A DNA stretch of 64,000 nt, taken from contig NZ_CP049256.1 of NCBI RefSeq assembly GCF_011046485.1, positions 2,294,001 through 2,358,000 on the forward strand. The letters run 5' to 3'. The DNA is from Microbacterium sp. 4R-513 (GTDB lineage: Bacteria; Actinomycetota; Actinomycetes; Actinomycetales; Microbacteriaceae). This document shows, piece after piece, positions 42,116 through 50,124 of this stretch. Position numbers and translations under genes: made by a program. Each line of letters starts with the position of its first letter. Positions within the stretch are counted from its first letter, which is position 1. The notes beneath the pieces were generated by a model. That model had not been told where the DNA came from and ran no database searches. It saw only the letters and a program-made list of their open reading frames with translations.

Positions 42116-42625
42116 TCAGTCGCGGCGCGTCCAGGGGCGGAGCCGAGGGATCCAGCCCCGGACGTTCTCGCGGTACTCGCGATACCGGTCGCCGTACTCA
42201 CCCTCCAGGGTCGGCTCCTCGTACGCCTTCACGAACAGCAGCACGGCGAGGAACGCGATCACGGCATACATGGCGGTCCACACGCTCGCGAACAGCAGCG
42301 CCTGCCCGAAGATGATCGCAAGGACGGCCAGGTACATCGGGTTGCGGACGTAGCGGTACGGACCCACCACGACGAGCTCGGCGGTCGGCGCGGGCGGCGC
42401 CGGAGTGCCGTCCGCAAGGGCGAAGCGGACGAACGCGTCGAGCAGCACGACGATGCCGCCGACGATGGCGACGACAGCGACAGCTGTCGCGATCCACGGT
42501 GTTCCGCCCGGCCAGGCGCTCGTCCACCCCGTGAGGAGCCAGGGGATCACGCCGGCCACGATTCCGGGCGCGAGGAAGAGGAAGACGATCGTGCCGACCC
42601 ACGCGCGCAGTCGCCGGTGACCCAT
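42116..42625 (-). CDS. Isoprenylcysteine carboxyl methyltransferase-like membrane protein
   Basis: 169 aa with about four membrane spans. The C-terminal family signature is present: GPYRYVRNPMYLAVLAI (SAM-binding helix region) and EEPTLEGEYGDRYREYRENVRGWIPR, the FG..Y..Y....PRW-like end. Bacterial members are SAM-dependent methyltransferases or phospholipid methyltransferase relatives with unknown substrates. ATG 42625 faces the ECF41-associated gene across about 35 bp to its promoter. Confidence 0.78.
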   Translation of the reverse strand: MGHRRLRAWVGTIVFLFLAPGIVAGVIPWLLTGWTSAWPGGTPWIATAVAVVAIVGGIVVLLDAFVRFALADGTPAPPAPTAELVVVGPYRYVRNPMYLAVLAIIFGQALLFASVWTAMYAVIAFLAVLLFVKAYEEPTLEGEYGDRYREYRENVRGWIPRLRPWTRRD

Positions 42626-42660
42626 GTGCCGAGGATAGCGACGGTGGGAATCGGCGGCGA

Positions 42661-42687
42661 TGTCACACCGTGGGACCGGCCGGTGTC
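42661..42687 (+). promoter_or_regulatory. Predicted ECF41 sigma-factor promoter
   Basis: TGTCACA (42661-42667), 16 bases, then TGTC (42684-42687). ECF41 promoters known from other actinobacteria have TGTCACA-N16-CGTC, so only one base of the -10 differs. It precedes the carboxymuconolactone-decarboxylase-like gene, the usual ECF41 target. Confidence 0.7.
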
Positions 42688-42723
42688 TCCATGTCGTACA
42701 CCCCGGACGACAAGGAGAACGAC

Positions 42724-43314
42724 ATGACCACCGGCACCCGCATCCCGCCCACCGAGGTCGACGGCCTCTACGGAGCCCTCATCACCTTCGCCGCGAAGAG
42801 GATGACGGGGAAGGTCCCCGACTCGCTCGGCATCCTGTGGCACAACAAGGCCGTCATGAAGGACGCCATGAGCATCGGCGGCAAGACCGAGCGGTGGAAG
42901 GCGCTCGACCCCCAGCTCGCCTCGTACGCCGCGATGGCCGCCGCCGCCGAGATCGGGTGCAGCTTCTGCCTCGACCTCAATTACTTCCTGGCGCACGACC
43001 ACGGGCTGGACGCCGGCAAGGCCCGCGAGGTCCCACGGTGGCGCGAGGCATCCGTCTTCTCGTCCCTCGAGCGGATGGTGATGGAGTACGCCGAGGCCGC
43101 GAGCCAGACGCCCCCGGCGGTCACCGATGAGCTCTCCGACGCGCTGCTCGCCGAGCTCGGCGCGGCCGCACTCGTCGAGCTCGCCGCCCGGGTGGCCTTC
43201 ATGAACATGTCGGCGCGCATGAACATCGCGCTCGGCATCCGCTCCGAGCAGTTCGCGGATGCCTGTGGCCTGCCGCCGCTCGCCACGCGCAGCGCCGTCT
43301 CGGACGCCGCGTAG
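42724..43314 (+). CDS. Carboxymuconolactone-decarboxylase-family protein, ECF41 partner
   Basis: 196-aa all-helical AhpD/CMD-family protein with a CxxC redox pair (CSFCLDLNYF, about residue 82), as in alkylhydroperoxidase D, followed by the helix carrying the conserved His (LAHDHG). ATG 42724 has AAGGAGAACGAC; earlier in-frame ATGs lie within the promoter. It is followed nine bases later by the ECF41 sigma gene, the arrangement found for the whole ECF41 group, where the CMD-like protein is the main target. Activity may be peroxidase-like; the pathway is unknown. Confidence 0.85.
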   Translation: MTTGTRIPPTEVDGLYGALITFAAKRMTGKVPDSLGILWHNKAVMKDAMSIGGKTERWKALDPQLASYAAMAAAAEIGCSFCLDLNYFLAHDHGLDAGKAREVPRWREASVFSSLERMVMEYAEAASQTPPAVTDELSDALLAELGAAALVELAARVAFMNMSARMNIALGIRSEQFADACGLPPLATRSAVSDAA

Positions 43315-43323
43315 GCTCCCGCC

Positions 43324-44214
43324 ATGAGCATGGGCGCCCGCGTCGACGATCCCTTCGTGACTCATCGGAATCTGCTGTTCACCGTCGCGTACGAGATGCT
43401 CGGCTCCGCCGCCGATGCCGAGGACGTGCTGCAGGAGTCGTGGCTGCGGTGGGACGGGGTGGACCGCTCGCTGGTGCGCGAGCCGCGCGCGTACCTCGTG
43501 CGGATCGTGACGCGGCAGGCGCTCAACCACCTCCGCTCGACGGCTCGCCGCCGCGAGGACTACGTGGGGGAGTGGCTGCCCGAGCCGCTTCTCACGAGCC
43601 CGGACGTGGCCGACGACGTGGAGCTCGCCGAGAGCCTCTCGATCGCGATGCTCACGGTTCTCGAGACGCTCACGCCCTCGGAGCGGGCGGTCTTCGTGCT
43701 GCGCGAGGTGTTCGACGTGCCGTACGACGAGATCGCGGATGCCGTGGGGAAGAGCCCTGCGGCGGTGCGTCAGATCGCGCACCGCGCGAAGGACCACGTC
43801 GCCGCCCGTCGACCGCGCGTGCGGGTCGTGCCGGCAGAGCACGAGGTCGTGGTCGCGCAGCTCGTGGCCGCGCTCAACACGGGCGATCTGCAGGGGCTCA
43901 TGGACGTGCTGGCCCCGGACGTCGTCTCGGTCGCCGACAGCGGTGGCAAGGTGCGCGGCGCGGCCCGGCGGCCGATCGTCGGCGCCGACCGCCTCGCCCG
44001 CTACCTCATCGGCGGCATGGCGAAGGTCGAGGGCGTCCTCGTGGCGAGCCCGATGTGGGTCAACGGGCAGCCGGGGATCCGGATGGAGCTCGACGGGCAG
44101 CTGGTCGGCGCCGTGAGTCTCACGGTGGAGGAGGGACGGATCACCCGGGTCTTCTCCATCGCGAACCCCGACAAGCTCGGGCGGCTCGAGGAGGAGGCCG
44201 CCCTCGCGCGCTGA
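43324..44214 (+). CDS. ECF41-group RNA polymerase sigma factor (SigJ-like)
   Basis: 296 aa. Sigma region 2 (about 10-75, EMLGSAADAEDVLQESWLRW) and region 4 (about 110-165, LTPSERAVFVLREVFDVPYDEIADAVG) are followed by a SnoaL-like C-terminal extension of about 120 residues. The extension carries DSGGK and ends NPDKLGRL; both are group hallmarks that modulate activity in place of an anti-sigma factor. ATG 43324 is nine bases after the CMD-like stop. Autoregulation through the TGTCACA promoter is likely. Confidence 0.92.
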   Translation: MSMGARVDDPFVTHRNLLFTVAYEMLGSAADAEDVLQESWLRWDGVDRSLVREPRAYLVRIVTRQALNHLRSTARRREDYVGEWLPEPLLTSPDVADDVELAESLSIAMLTVLETLTPSERAVFVLREVFDVPYDEIADAVGKSPAAVRQIAHRAKDHVAARRPRVRVVPAEHEVVVAQLVAALNTGDLQGLMDVLAPDVVSVADSGGKVRGAARRPIVGADRLARYLIGGMAKVEGVLVASPMWVNGQPGIRMELDGQLVGAVSLTVEEGRITRVFSIANPDKLGRLEEEAALAR

Positions 44215-44274
44215 GCCCGCCGAGCTCGTCGGAGTGCACGGCCGCAGGTGTGTCCGAGGCATCCGGCTCCTACA

Positions 44275-45369
44275 ATGACCCGCGTGGGCGCCTTCGAAGC
44301 GGATGTCGTGCAGGACATCCGCTTCGCGCGCTCGGCGGACGGCGTCGGCATCGCCTACGCGGTGCACGGCGCGGGCCCACCGCTCCTCATCGACGCGTGC
44401 TGGCTGAGCCACCTGCAGTTCGACTGGCAGAGTCCCGTCTGGCGTCACTTCCTCGAGGGTCTGGGCCGTGTCGCGACGGTGATCCGTTACGACGAGCGCG
44501 GTCATGGACTGTCGGACCGGGGCATCACCGACCACAGTCTGAAAGCGCGGGTCGCCGACCTCGAGGCGGTCGCCGACGGTGCGGGGTTCGAGAAGTTCGC
44601 CCTTCTCGCGATGGCGCAGGGCGGTCCTGTGGCGCTCGAGTATGCCGCGCGGCATCCCGAACGCCTCACACGGCTGATCTTCTACGGGAGCTATGCCGGA
44701 GCCCATGCCGGGGCGTCGCCCGAAGAGATCGCGCTCGACGAGGCATTCGAAGCGCTGATCCGCGTGGGCTGGGCGCGGCCCACGGCGGAGTTCCGCCGGG
44801 TCTTCAGCAGCCTCATGATCCCCGGCGGCACGGAGGAGCAGATGCGCTGGATCGACGACCTCCAGATGATGGCGGTGGATGCCGAGACCGCCGTGATCGC
44901 GCGGGCGCAGCGCCAGAACGTCGATGCGAGCGACCGCATGGCGGACATCGACCTTCCGACCCTCGTCATCCACAGCCGCGGCGACCAGATGAACCAGTTC
45001 CACCACGCCCGCGACCTCGCAGCTCACATCCGCGGAGCACGACTCGTGGCGCTCGAGAGCGACAACCACATCGTCCTGGAGGATGAGCCGGCGTGGCCGG
45101 TCTTCCTCGACGAGGTGACACGATTCCTCGCGCCGGACCGCGTGAGCCTGAGTGCGCCGGTGTCCGACGACCTCAGCACCGTGCTCTCTCCGCGCGAACT
45201 CGACATCCTCCGGCTCGCGGCCGAGGGATACGACAACGAGGCCATCGCGTCCGAGCTCGTCCTGTCGGTCCGGACCGTGGAGCGGCATCTGCAGAACGCG
45301 TACGCGAAGCTCGGCCTCCAGGGTCGCGCCGCGCGCACGGCGGCAGTCGCCCGTCTGCTGTCCCACTGA
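44275..45369 (+). CDS. LuxR-type regulator with inactive alpha/beta-hydrolase sensor domain
   Basis: 364 aa. Residues 10-285 are an alpha/beta-hydrolase fold (RYDERGHGLSD, DLPTLVIHSRGDQMNQF, ESDNHIVLED), and residues 300-364 are a LuxR helix-turn-helix (LSPRELDILRLAAEGYDNEAIASELVLSVRTVERHL, key part SVRTVERHLQNAY). The nucleophile elbow, normally GxSxG, is AMAQG at 112-116, so the catalytic Ser is A114. The acid and His positions look kept. It is probably a ligand-sensing transcription factor rather than an enzyme. ATG 44275 is preferred over the GTG nine codons earlier. Confidence 0.82.
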   Translation: MTRVGAFEADVVQDIRFARSADGVGIAYAVHGAGPPLLIDACWLSHLQFDWQSPVWRHFLEGLGRVATVIRYDERGHGLSDRGITDHSLKARVADLEAVADGAGFEKFALLAMAQGGPVALEYAARHPERLTRLIFYGSYAGAHAGASPEEIALDEAFEALIRVGWARPTAEFRRVFSSLMIPGGTEEQMRWIDDLQMMAVDAETAVIARAQRQNVDASDRMADIDLPTLVIHSRGDQMNQFHHARDLAAHIRGARLVALESDNHIVLEDEPAWPVFLDEVTRFLAPDRVSLSAPVSDDLSTVLSPRELDILRLAAEGYDNEAIASELVLSVRTVERHLQNAYAKLGLQGRAARTAAVARLLSH

Positions 45370-45499
45370 TCGGGGCTCCGACTACGCGCCAGCCGCCAGC
45401 GGCGGCCTCGCGACCGCGCGAAGCTGCGTGCTGACGCCGATGCGGCGACGGATGCCTCGTTCCTACGGTTGGCTCATCAACCCCGACCAGGAGGTAAGG

Positions 45500-46345
45500 A
45501 TGTCCAACACCACCCCCACAGGACCCGCCGTGACGGCCACGCCCGAAGATCGCGCACTCAAGGCGAAGCACGCCGCGATGTGGGCGAGCGGAAGCTACCC
45601 GACCGTCGTCGAGGACGTCGTCGGCGGGCTCGGCGGCCTACTCGTCGAAGCGCTCGACGTACAGCCCGGCGAGCGCGTCCTCGATGTCGCCGCGGGCACG
45701 GGCACCTCGGCGATCCCGGCTGCACGCCGGGGAGCCGACGTCGTCGCGACCGACCTGACGCCCGAGCTGCTCGATGTCGGTCGGGCCGCGGCATCCGCCG
45801 AGCATGTCGACATCACCTGGCAGACCGCGGATGCCGAGTCGCTGCCCTTCGCGGACTTCTCGTTCGACGTCGTGCTGTCGGCGATCGGCGTCATGTTCGC
45901 CCCGCACCACCAGCTCGCGGCGGACGAGCTTGTCCGGGTCGCCCGTCCGGGCGCGCGGATCGGGGTCCTGAGCTGGACGCCGAACGGCTTCATCGGCGAG
46001 ATGTTCTCGCTCATGAAGCCGTATGCCCCGCCGCCCCCGGCCGGCGCCTCGCCCGCGCCTCTCTGGGGCCTCGCGGACCACGTGCGCATGCTGTTCGGCG
46101 AGCGCGTCACCGACCTCGTCGCCAGCCAGCAGACGCTGCGCGTCGAGCGCTTCGCGAAGGGAGCCGAGTTCCGCGACTTCTTCAAGGCGAACTACGGCCC
46201 GACGATCTCGGTCTACCGATTCATCGCCGACGACGCCGACAAGGTCGCCGCCCTCGACGCCGAGCTCGCGGCGCTGGGGGACCGGTCTCTGCGAGACGGC
46301 GTCATGGGGTGGGAGTACCTGCTCGTCACGGGGCGGCGGGCCTGA
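45500..46345 (+). CDS. Class I SAM-dependent methyltransferase
   Basis: 281 aa. SAM motif VLDVAAGTGTSAIPAARRG (about 60-78), acidic end of strand 2 (ATDLTPELLDVG), and motif post-I DAESLPFADFSFDVVLSAIGVMFAP, as in the UbiE/Methyltransf_11 group. ATG 45500 follows AGGAGGTAAGG. It lies after the LuxR hydrolase gene in the same direction and may be its target. Substrate unknown. Confidence 0.82.
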   Translation: MSNTTPTGPAVTATPEDRALKAKHAAMWASGSYPTVVEDVVGGLGGLLVEALDVQPGERVLDVAAGTGTSAIPAARRGADVVATDLTPELLDVGRAAASAEHVDITWQTADAESLPFADFSFDVVLSAIGVMFAPHHQLAADELVRVARPGARIGVLSWTPNGFIGEMFSLMKPYAPPPPAGASPAPLWGLADHVRMLFGERVTDLVASQQTLRVERFAKGAEFRDFFKANYGPTISVYRFIADDADKVAALDAELAALGDRSLRDGVMGWEYLLVTGRRA

Positions 46346-46495
46346 CCCGGCCGGGATCCGACCGGGCCCGGCTCTTCGCCGGGCCCGGTCTCGGCGTCCG
46401 GTCGCACGGCGCGACATCGGGGGCGCATGCGCGCCGCAGCCGCTCGCGTCGGCGCTCGCCGCTAGCGTTGACCAGCCGAGAACCGAGGGAGCCCG

Positions 46496-47380
46496 ATGAC
46501 CGACGTGCCGATCGAGACGTCGCTGGTGCGCACCTACCGCTATGTGCGCATCGGGATCGCCGCCACCGCGCTCGTCATCGCAATCGCGGTCGTCTTCGCA
46601 TTGGGCGACGTCGGTCTGCTGCAGTCCATCAGCGCGTACTACTACTCGCCCGCGCGCAACGCGCTCGTCGGTGCGCTGATCGCCGTGTGCTTCGGCCTCT
46701 TCGCGCTCTCGGGCCGCGGCGTCGAGCGCAATCTGCTCGATGTCGCCGCCCTCCTCGCGCCGATGATCGCCTTCGTGCCCACTCCCATGTATCCGGGCTC
46801 GATCCCGGGGTTCGAGGGGACATGTCCCGGTGACACCCCCTGCGTGCCTCTCGAGGTGCGCGCGGGCGTCGACGACAACGTCGCGACCTTCCTCGTCGTC
46901 GGTGTCGTGCTCGTCGTCGTGGCGCTCGTGATCCGCAGACGACAAGGTCTCGCGTGGCGGCAGATCGCGGCATCCGTCATCGTCACCCTGGTCGTCCTGC
47001 TCGCGGTGTGGGTGACCTGGGCCTTCGCGCGCGAGACGTTCCTCGCCTTCGGCCATTTCGCCGCCGCGGGGCTCTTCTTCCTCGTGATCGCGGCCGTCGC
47101 GGTGTGGAACGCTTTCCCGCATGCGAGCGATCCGCTGTGGGTGCAGCCGTCGCGCGCCCTCGCGATCACGAACATCGTCATCGCGACGGCGCTCGTGCTC
47201 GACATCATCGTGGTCGTCGCCCTCGTCGCGAGAGGCGAGATTCCGGATGCCCCGATCCCACCCGTGTTCGTGTGCGAGTTCATCGCACTCGGCCTGTTCG
47301 CCCTGTTCTGGATCCTCCAGTCGGCCCAGAAGTGGCGCGACCCGAACCCGAGCCTCATCGGCTCGCTCGCGGCCGCCTGA
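46496..47380 (+). CDS. Hypothetical multi-pass membrane protein
   Basis: 294 aa with about seven hydrophobic segments. The stretch LLQSISAYYYSPARNALVGALIAV after the first span is characteristic of a widespread uncharacterised actinobacterial membrane family; the rest has two extracellular cysteines (TCPGDTPC). ATG 46496 follows GAGGGAGCCCG. No function is known to me. It stands alone between a methyltransferase and a DUF2510 gene. Confidence 0.65.
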   Translation: MTDVPIETSLVRTYRYVRIGIAATALVIAIAVVFALGDVGLLQSISAYYYSPARNALVGALIAVCFGLFALSGRGVERNLLDVAALLAPMIAFVPTPMYPGSIPGFEGTCPGDTPCVPLEVRAGVDDNVATFLVVGVVLVVVALVIRRRQGLAWRQIAASVIVTLVVLLAVWVTWAFARETFLAFGHFAAAGLFFLVIAAVAVWNAFPHASDPLWVQPSRALAITNIVIATALVLDIIVVVALVARGEIPDAPIPPVFVCEFIALGLFALFWILQSAQKWRDPNPSLIGSLAAA

Positions 47381-47418
47381 CCGCTGCCCCCGAGGAGCCC
47401 GCGAGTAGGGTTGCCGAT

Positions 47419-48243
47419 ATGAGCTCTACCCCGCCCGGCTGGTACGACGACGGACACGGTGCGCGCCGCTGGTGGGACGGGGCCCGCTGGACGGAGCAGA
47501 CGCAGACGCAGACGCCCGACGCGGTGACGGATGCCGCGTCCCCCGTCGCGCCGGCCGGTCCCGACCCTGTGCACCAGCCCGAGGCGCCCGCCGCGGTCTA
47601 CCCGCTCGCCGCGGGCGGTTCGGTGTATCCGCCCGCTGCGGGCGATCCCGTCTTTCCGACCGAGCCCGGCGGCCCGGTCTATCCGCCCGAGGCGGGCGGC
47701 CCCTACGGTCCGGGGCCGTACGCCGAGTCCCAGCCCGCGCAGAAGAGGTCCAAGCTCTGGATCGTGTGGGTCGTCATCGGCGTCGTCGTCCTGGGCCTCG
47801 TCATCACGGCGATCGTCGTCATCCCGATGCTGCTGTCGAGCGTCTTCGCCGCCGGCGGCGGCATCAAGCCGGGGAACGACGACGAGCAGGCCGCGGTCGA
47901 CGCCGTGCAGCTGTACGACGACGCGTGGAGCGAGGTCGACTGCGACAAGTTCTTCGCCGCGACGACCGAGTCGTTCCGGGCGCAGATCGGGCTCGCCGAG
48001 TGCGATTCCTTCGAGGGTGAGGCGCAGGGCTTCAGCGAGTCCACCGACGAGTACGAGATCGCGGTCACCGACATCTCCCGCGACGGCGGAACGATCACCG
48101 TCGCCACGACCGAGACCTACCTGTCGCTCACCGACGACGAGAACCAGCCGCTCGCGACCCGGGAGCCCGCCGAGGTGCACTACGAGTACTACGTCGTGGC
48201 GGACGGGGATCACTGGGCCATCGACGACGCGGCGTCCGACTGA
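47419..48243 (+). CDS. DUF2510-domain membrane-anchored protein
   Basis: 274 aa. An N-terminal DUF2510 motif (PPGWYDDGHGARRWWDGARWTEQT) is followed by a Pro/Gly/Ala-rich linker with four YPP/YPLA-type repeats (about 60-108), one membrane span (IVWVVIGVVVLGLVITAIVVI, about 114-134) and a secreted C-terminal domain with two cysteines that looks like an NTF2-type cone (AAVDAVQLYDDAWSEVDCDKFFAATTESF). Such proteins are actinobacterial envelope components of unknown role. ATG 47419 has AGTAGGG upstream. Confidence 0.72.
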   Translation: MSSTPPGWYDDGHGARRWWDGARWTEQTQTQTPDAVTDAASPVAPAGPDPVHQPEAPAAVYPLAAGGSVYPPAAGDPVFPTEPGGPVYPPEAGGPYGPGPYAESQPAQKRSKLWIVWVVIGVVVLGLVITAIVVIPMLLSSVFAAGGGIKPGNDDEQAAVDAVQLYDDAWSEVDCDKFFAATTESFRAQIGLAECDSFEGEAQGFSESTDEYEIAVTDISRDGGTITVATTETYLSLTDDENQPLATREPAEVHYEYYVVADGDHWAIDDAASD

Positions 48244-48245
48244 CC

Positions 48246-49043
48246 GTGAGCGATGCGACTGTCGGCGCGGCGCGAACGCCCCGCTTCTTCCTCACGTGCG
48301 TCGGCATCGGCCTTCTGGCGGGGCTGCTCTCGGGCCTCTTCGGCGTGGGAGGGGGCACCGTCATCGTGCCGCTCCTGGTGCTCATCCTCAAGTTCGACCA
48401 GCGACTCGCGGCCGGCACCTCCCTCGCGGCCATCGTGCCGACAGCGACGGTCGGCGTCATCTCCTACGCGATCCACGGGTCGGTCGCCTGGATCCCGGCG
48501 CTCATCCTCGCGGTCGGCGCGGTCGGCGGCGCGCAGGTCGGCACGTGGCTGCTCCCGCGGCTGTCCCAGACGGTGCTGCGGTGGTGCTTCGTCGGCTTCC
48601 TCGTGCTCGTCATCGTGAGCCTCTTCCTCGTCATCCCCTCCCGCGACGCCGAACTGCCGCTCACGTTCGTCACGATCGTGGGCCTGGTCGTCCTGGGGGT
48701 CGTCACGGGGACGCTCGCGGGCCTGCTCGGTGTCGGCGGAGGCATCATCGTCGTGCCGGCGCTCATGATCGTGTTCGGCACGAGCGACCTCATCGCCAAG
48801 GGCACCTCGCTGCTCATGATGATCCCCACGGCGATCTCCGGAACGATCGGCAACTTCCGCCGCCGCAACGTGGATCTCCTCGCGGCGGCCCTCGTCGGCC
48901 TCGCCGCCTGCACGACGACGGCGCTCGGCGCCTGGATCGCCACCCTCGTGGACCCCTTCGTCGGCAACGTCCTCTTCGCCGTCTTCCTCACCTTCATCGC
49001 GGTGCAGATGGCGGTCCGGGCCGTCCGCGGCCGCGCTCGCTGA
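48246..49043 (+). CDS. TauE/SafE-family sulfite/organic anion exporter
   Basis: 265-aa membrane protein with about eight spans in two homologous halves, each starting with the family signature: GLLAGLLSGLFGVGGGTVIVPLL (about 19-41) and GTLAGLLGVGGGIIVVPALM (second half). TauE/SafE proteins export sulfite, sulfoacetate or other small organic anions, or take up sulfur compounds. GTG 48246 lies two bases after the DUF2510 stop. No sulfur metabolism gene is adjacent. Confidence 0.88.
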   Translation: MSDATVGAARTPRFFLTCVGIGLLAGLLSGLFGVGGGTVIVPLLVLILKFDQRLAAGTSLAAIVPTATVGVISYAIHGSVAWIPALILAVGAVGGAQVGTWLLPRLSQTVLRWCFVGFLVLVIVSLFLVIPSRDAELPLTFVTIVGLVVLGVVTGTLAGLLGVGGGIIVVPALMIVFGTSDLIAKGTSLLMMIPTAISGTIGNFRRRNVDLLAAALVGLAACTTTALGAWIATLVDPFVGNVLFAVFLTFIAVQMAVRAVRGRAR

Positions 49044-49062
49044 GGCATCCGTTGCCCGCGCC

Positions 49063-49151
49063 GCTCGGCGAGAACATACGTACCCGCCGAGAGCACACGT
49101 CGTTCGCGTCGACATCGGGTGGTCTCGGCGAGATCCTACGTTCTCGCCGTC
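49063..49151. repeat. Two related palindromic repeats after the TauE gene
   Basis: CTCGGCGAGAACATACGTAC with CGCCGAG (49064-49091) and CTCGGCGAGATCCTACGTTC with TCGCCG (49124-49149), spaced 60 bp. Each is an imperfect palindrome around TACGT. It may be a REP-like element or terminator pair. The rest of the 203-bp intergenic region shows nothing recognisable. Confidence 0.5.
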
Positions 49152-49246
49152 AGCCCGGGTCGGCCGGGGTCCGCGGCCCGGCGAGCAGGGGTCGGGCGGG
49201 CGCCGAGCCGGAAGGGAGGAGGGTGGCCGCTGGATAGGATGGCACG

Positions 49247-49696
49247 GTGCCAGTGAACCCCGAGCTCGTCGGGCGGGACTTCCCGCCGACGTCGCCCTAC
49301 CTCGTCGGCCGCGAGAAGGTCCGCGAGTTCGCGCGCGCCGTCTTCGCCGGCGACCCCCAGCACACCGACCCGGCCGCCGCGCAGGCGCTCGGCTACACGG
49401 ACGTCGTCGCGCCGCCGACCTTCGCGATCGTGGTGCAGGAGCACACGCTGCAGCAGCTCCTCGCCCAGCCCGACTCGGGGATCGTGCTGCAGAACGTCCT
49501 GCACGCCGAGCAGCGCTTCTCCTATACCCGCCCGATCGTCGCTGGCGATGAGCTCACAGGAAAGCTGGCCGTGACCGGCATCCGAACCCTCGGAGGAAAC
49601 GCCATGGTCACGAGCGAATCGGTCATCACGGATGCCTCCGGCGCCCACGTCGTGACCGCGACATCCGTCCTCCTCGTCGGGGAGGGGGAGCAGTGA
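49247..49696 (+). CDS. hadA: MaoC/FAS1-type dehydratase subunit, HadA-like
   Basis: 149-aa hot-dog protein of the HadA/HadC type (N-terminal VGRDFPPTSPYLVGREKVREFARAV), the substrate-binding partner in the (3R)-hydroxyacyl-ACP dehydratase heterodimer of mycobacteria. Relatives in mycolate-free actinobacteria are common, so a general fatty-acid role is likely rather than mycolate synthesis. GTG 49247 is chosen by family alignment; the stop overlaps the HadB start (GTGA). HadA-HadB-MurB is a conserved actinobacterial order. Confidence 0.82.
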   Translation: MPVNPELVGRDFPPTSPYLVGREKVREFARAVFAGDPQHTDPAAAQALGYTDVVAPPTFAIVVQEHTLQQLLAQPDSGIVLQNVLHAEQRFSYTRPIVAGDELTGKLAVTGIRTLGGNAMVTSESVITDASGAHVVTATSVLLVGEGEQ

Positions 49697-50121
49697 CCGA
49701 CGCGTCGACGAGCTCAGGGACCGGGATCGCCGTCGGCGACGTCGTCGCCGAGCGCACCGTGCACCTCACCCGCGAGTCGCTCGTGCGATATGCCGGCGCC
49801 TCGGGCGACTTCAACCCCATCCACTACCGCGACGACATAGCGACGTCGGTCGGGCTGCCCGGCGTGCTGGCGCACGGCATGCTCACGATGGGGCTCGCCG
49901 TCGAGACGATCGTGCCCTGGCTCGGCGACGCCGGACGCATCCTGGAGTACGGCGTGCGGTTCACGCGACCCGTCGTCGTCGACGCCGAGTCCGGTGCCGA
50001 TGTCGCGATCTCCGCGAAGGTCGGCGCCGTCGACGACGAGACCGCCCGCATCGATCTGACGGTGTCGCACGCCGACACGACGGTGCTCGGCAAGGCGCAG
50101 GTCCGCGTCCGTCTCGCGTAG
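49693..50121 (+). CDS. hadB: MaoC-family dehydratase, HadB-like
   Basis: 142-aa catalytic hot-dog subunit. The hydratase motif YAGASGDFNPIHYRDD carries the Asp and His of the R-specific hydratase site, and GVLAHGMLTMGLA is the second conserved block. It forms an obligate pair with the preceding HadA-like subunit, to which it is coupled by a four-base overlap, and is followed three bases later by MurB. Confidence 0.85.
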   Translation: MTDASTSSGTGIAVGDVVAERTVHLTRESLVRYAGASGDFNPIHYRDDIATSVGLPGVLAHGMLTMGLAVETIVPWLGDAGRILEYGVRFTRPVVVDAESGADVAISAKVGAVDDETARIDLTVSHADTTVLGKAQVRVRLA

Positions 50122-50124
50122 CCC

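Noticed and set aside
42547-45366. 939-codon open frame on the - strand
   Set aside because: Antisense shadow of the CMD-like, ECF41 and LuxR genes, with His/Arg/Glu-rich composition and no recognisable domain.
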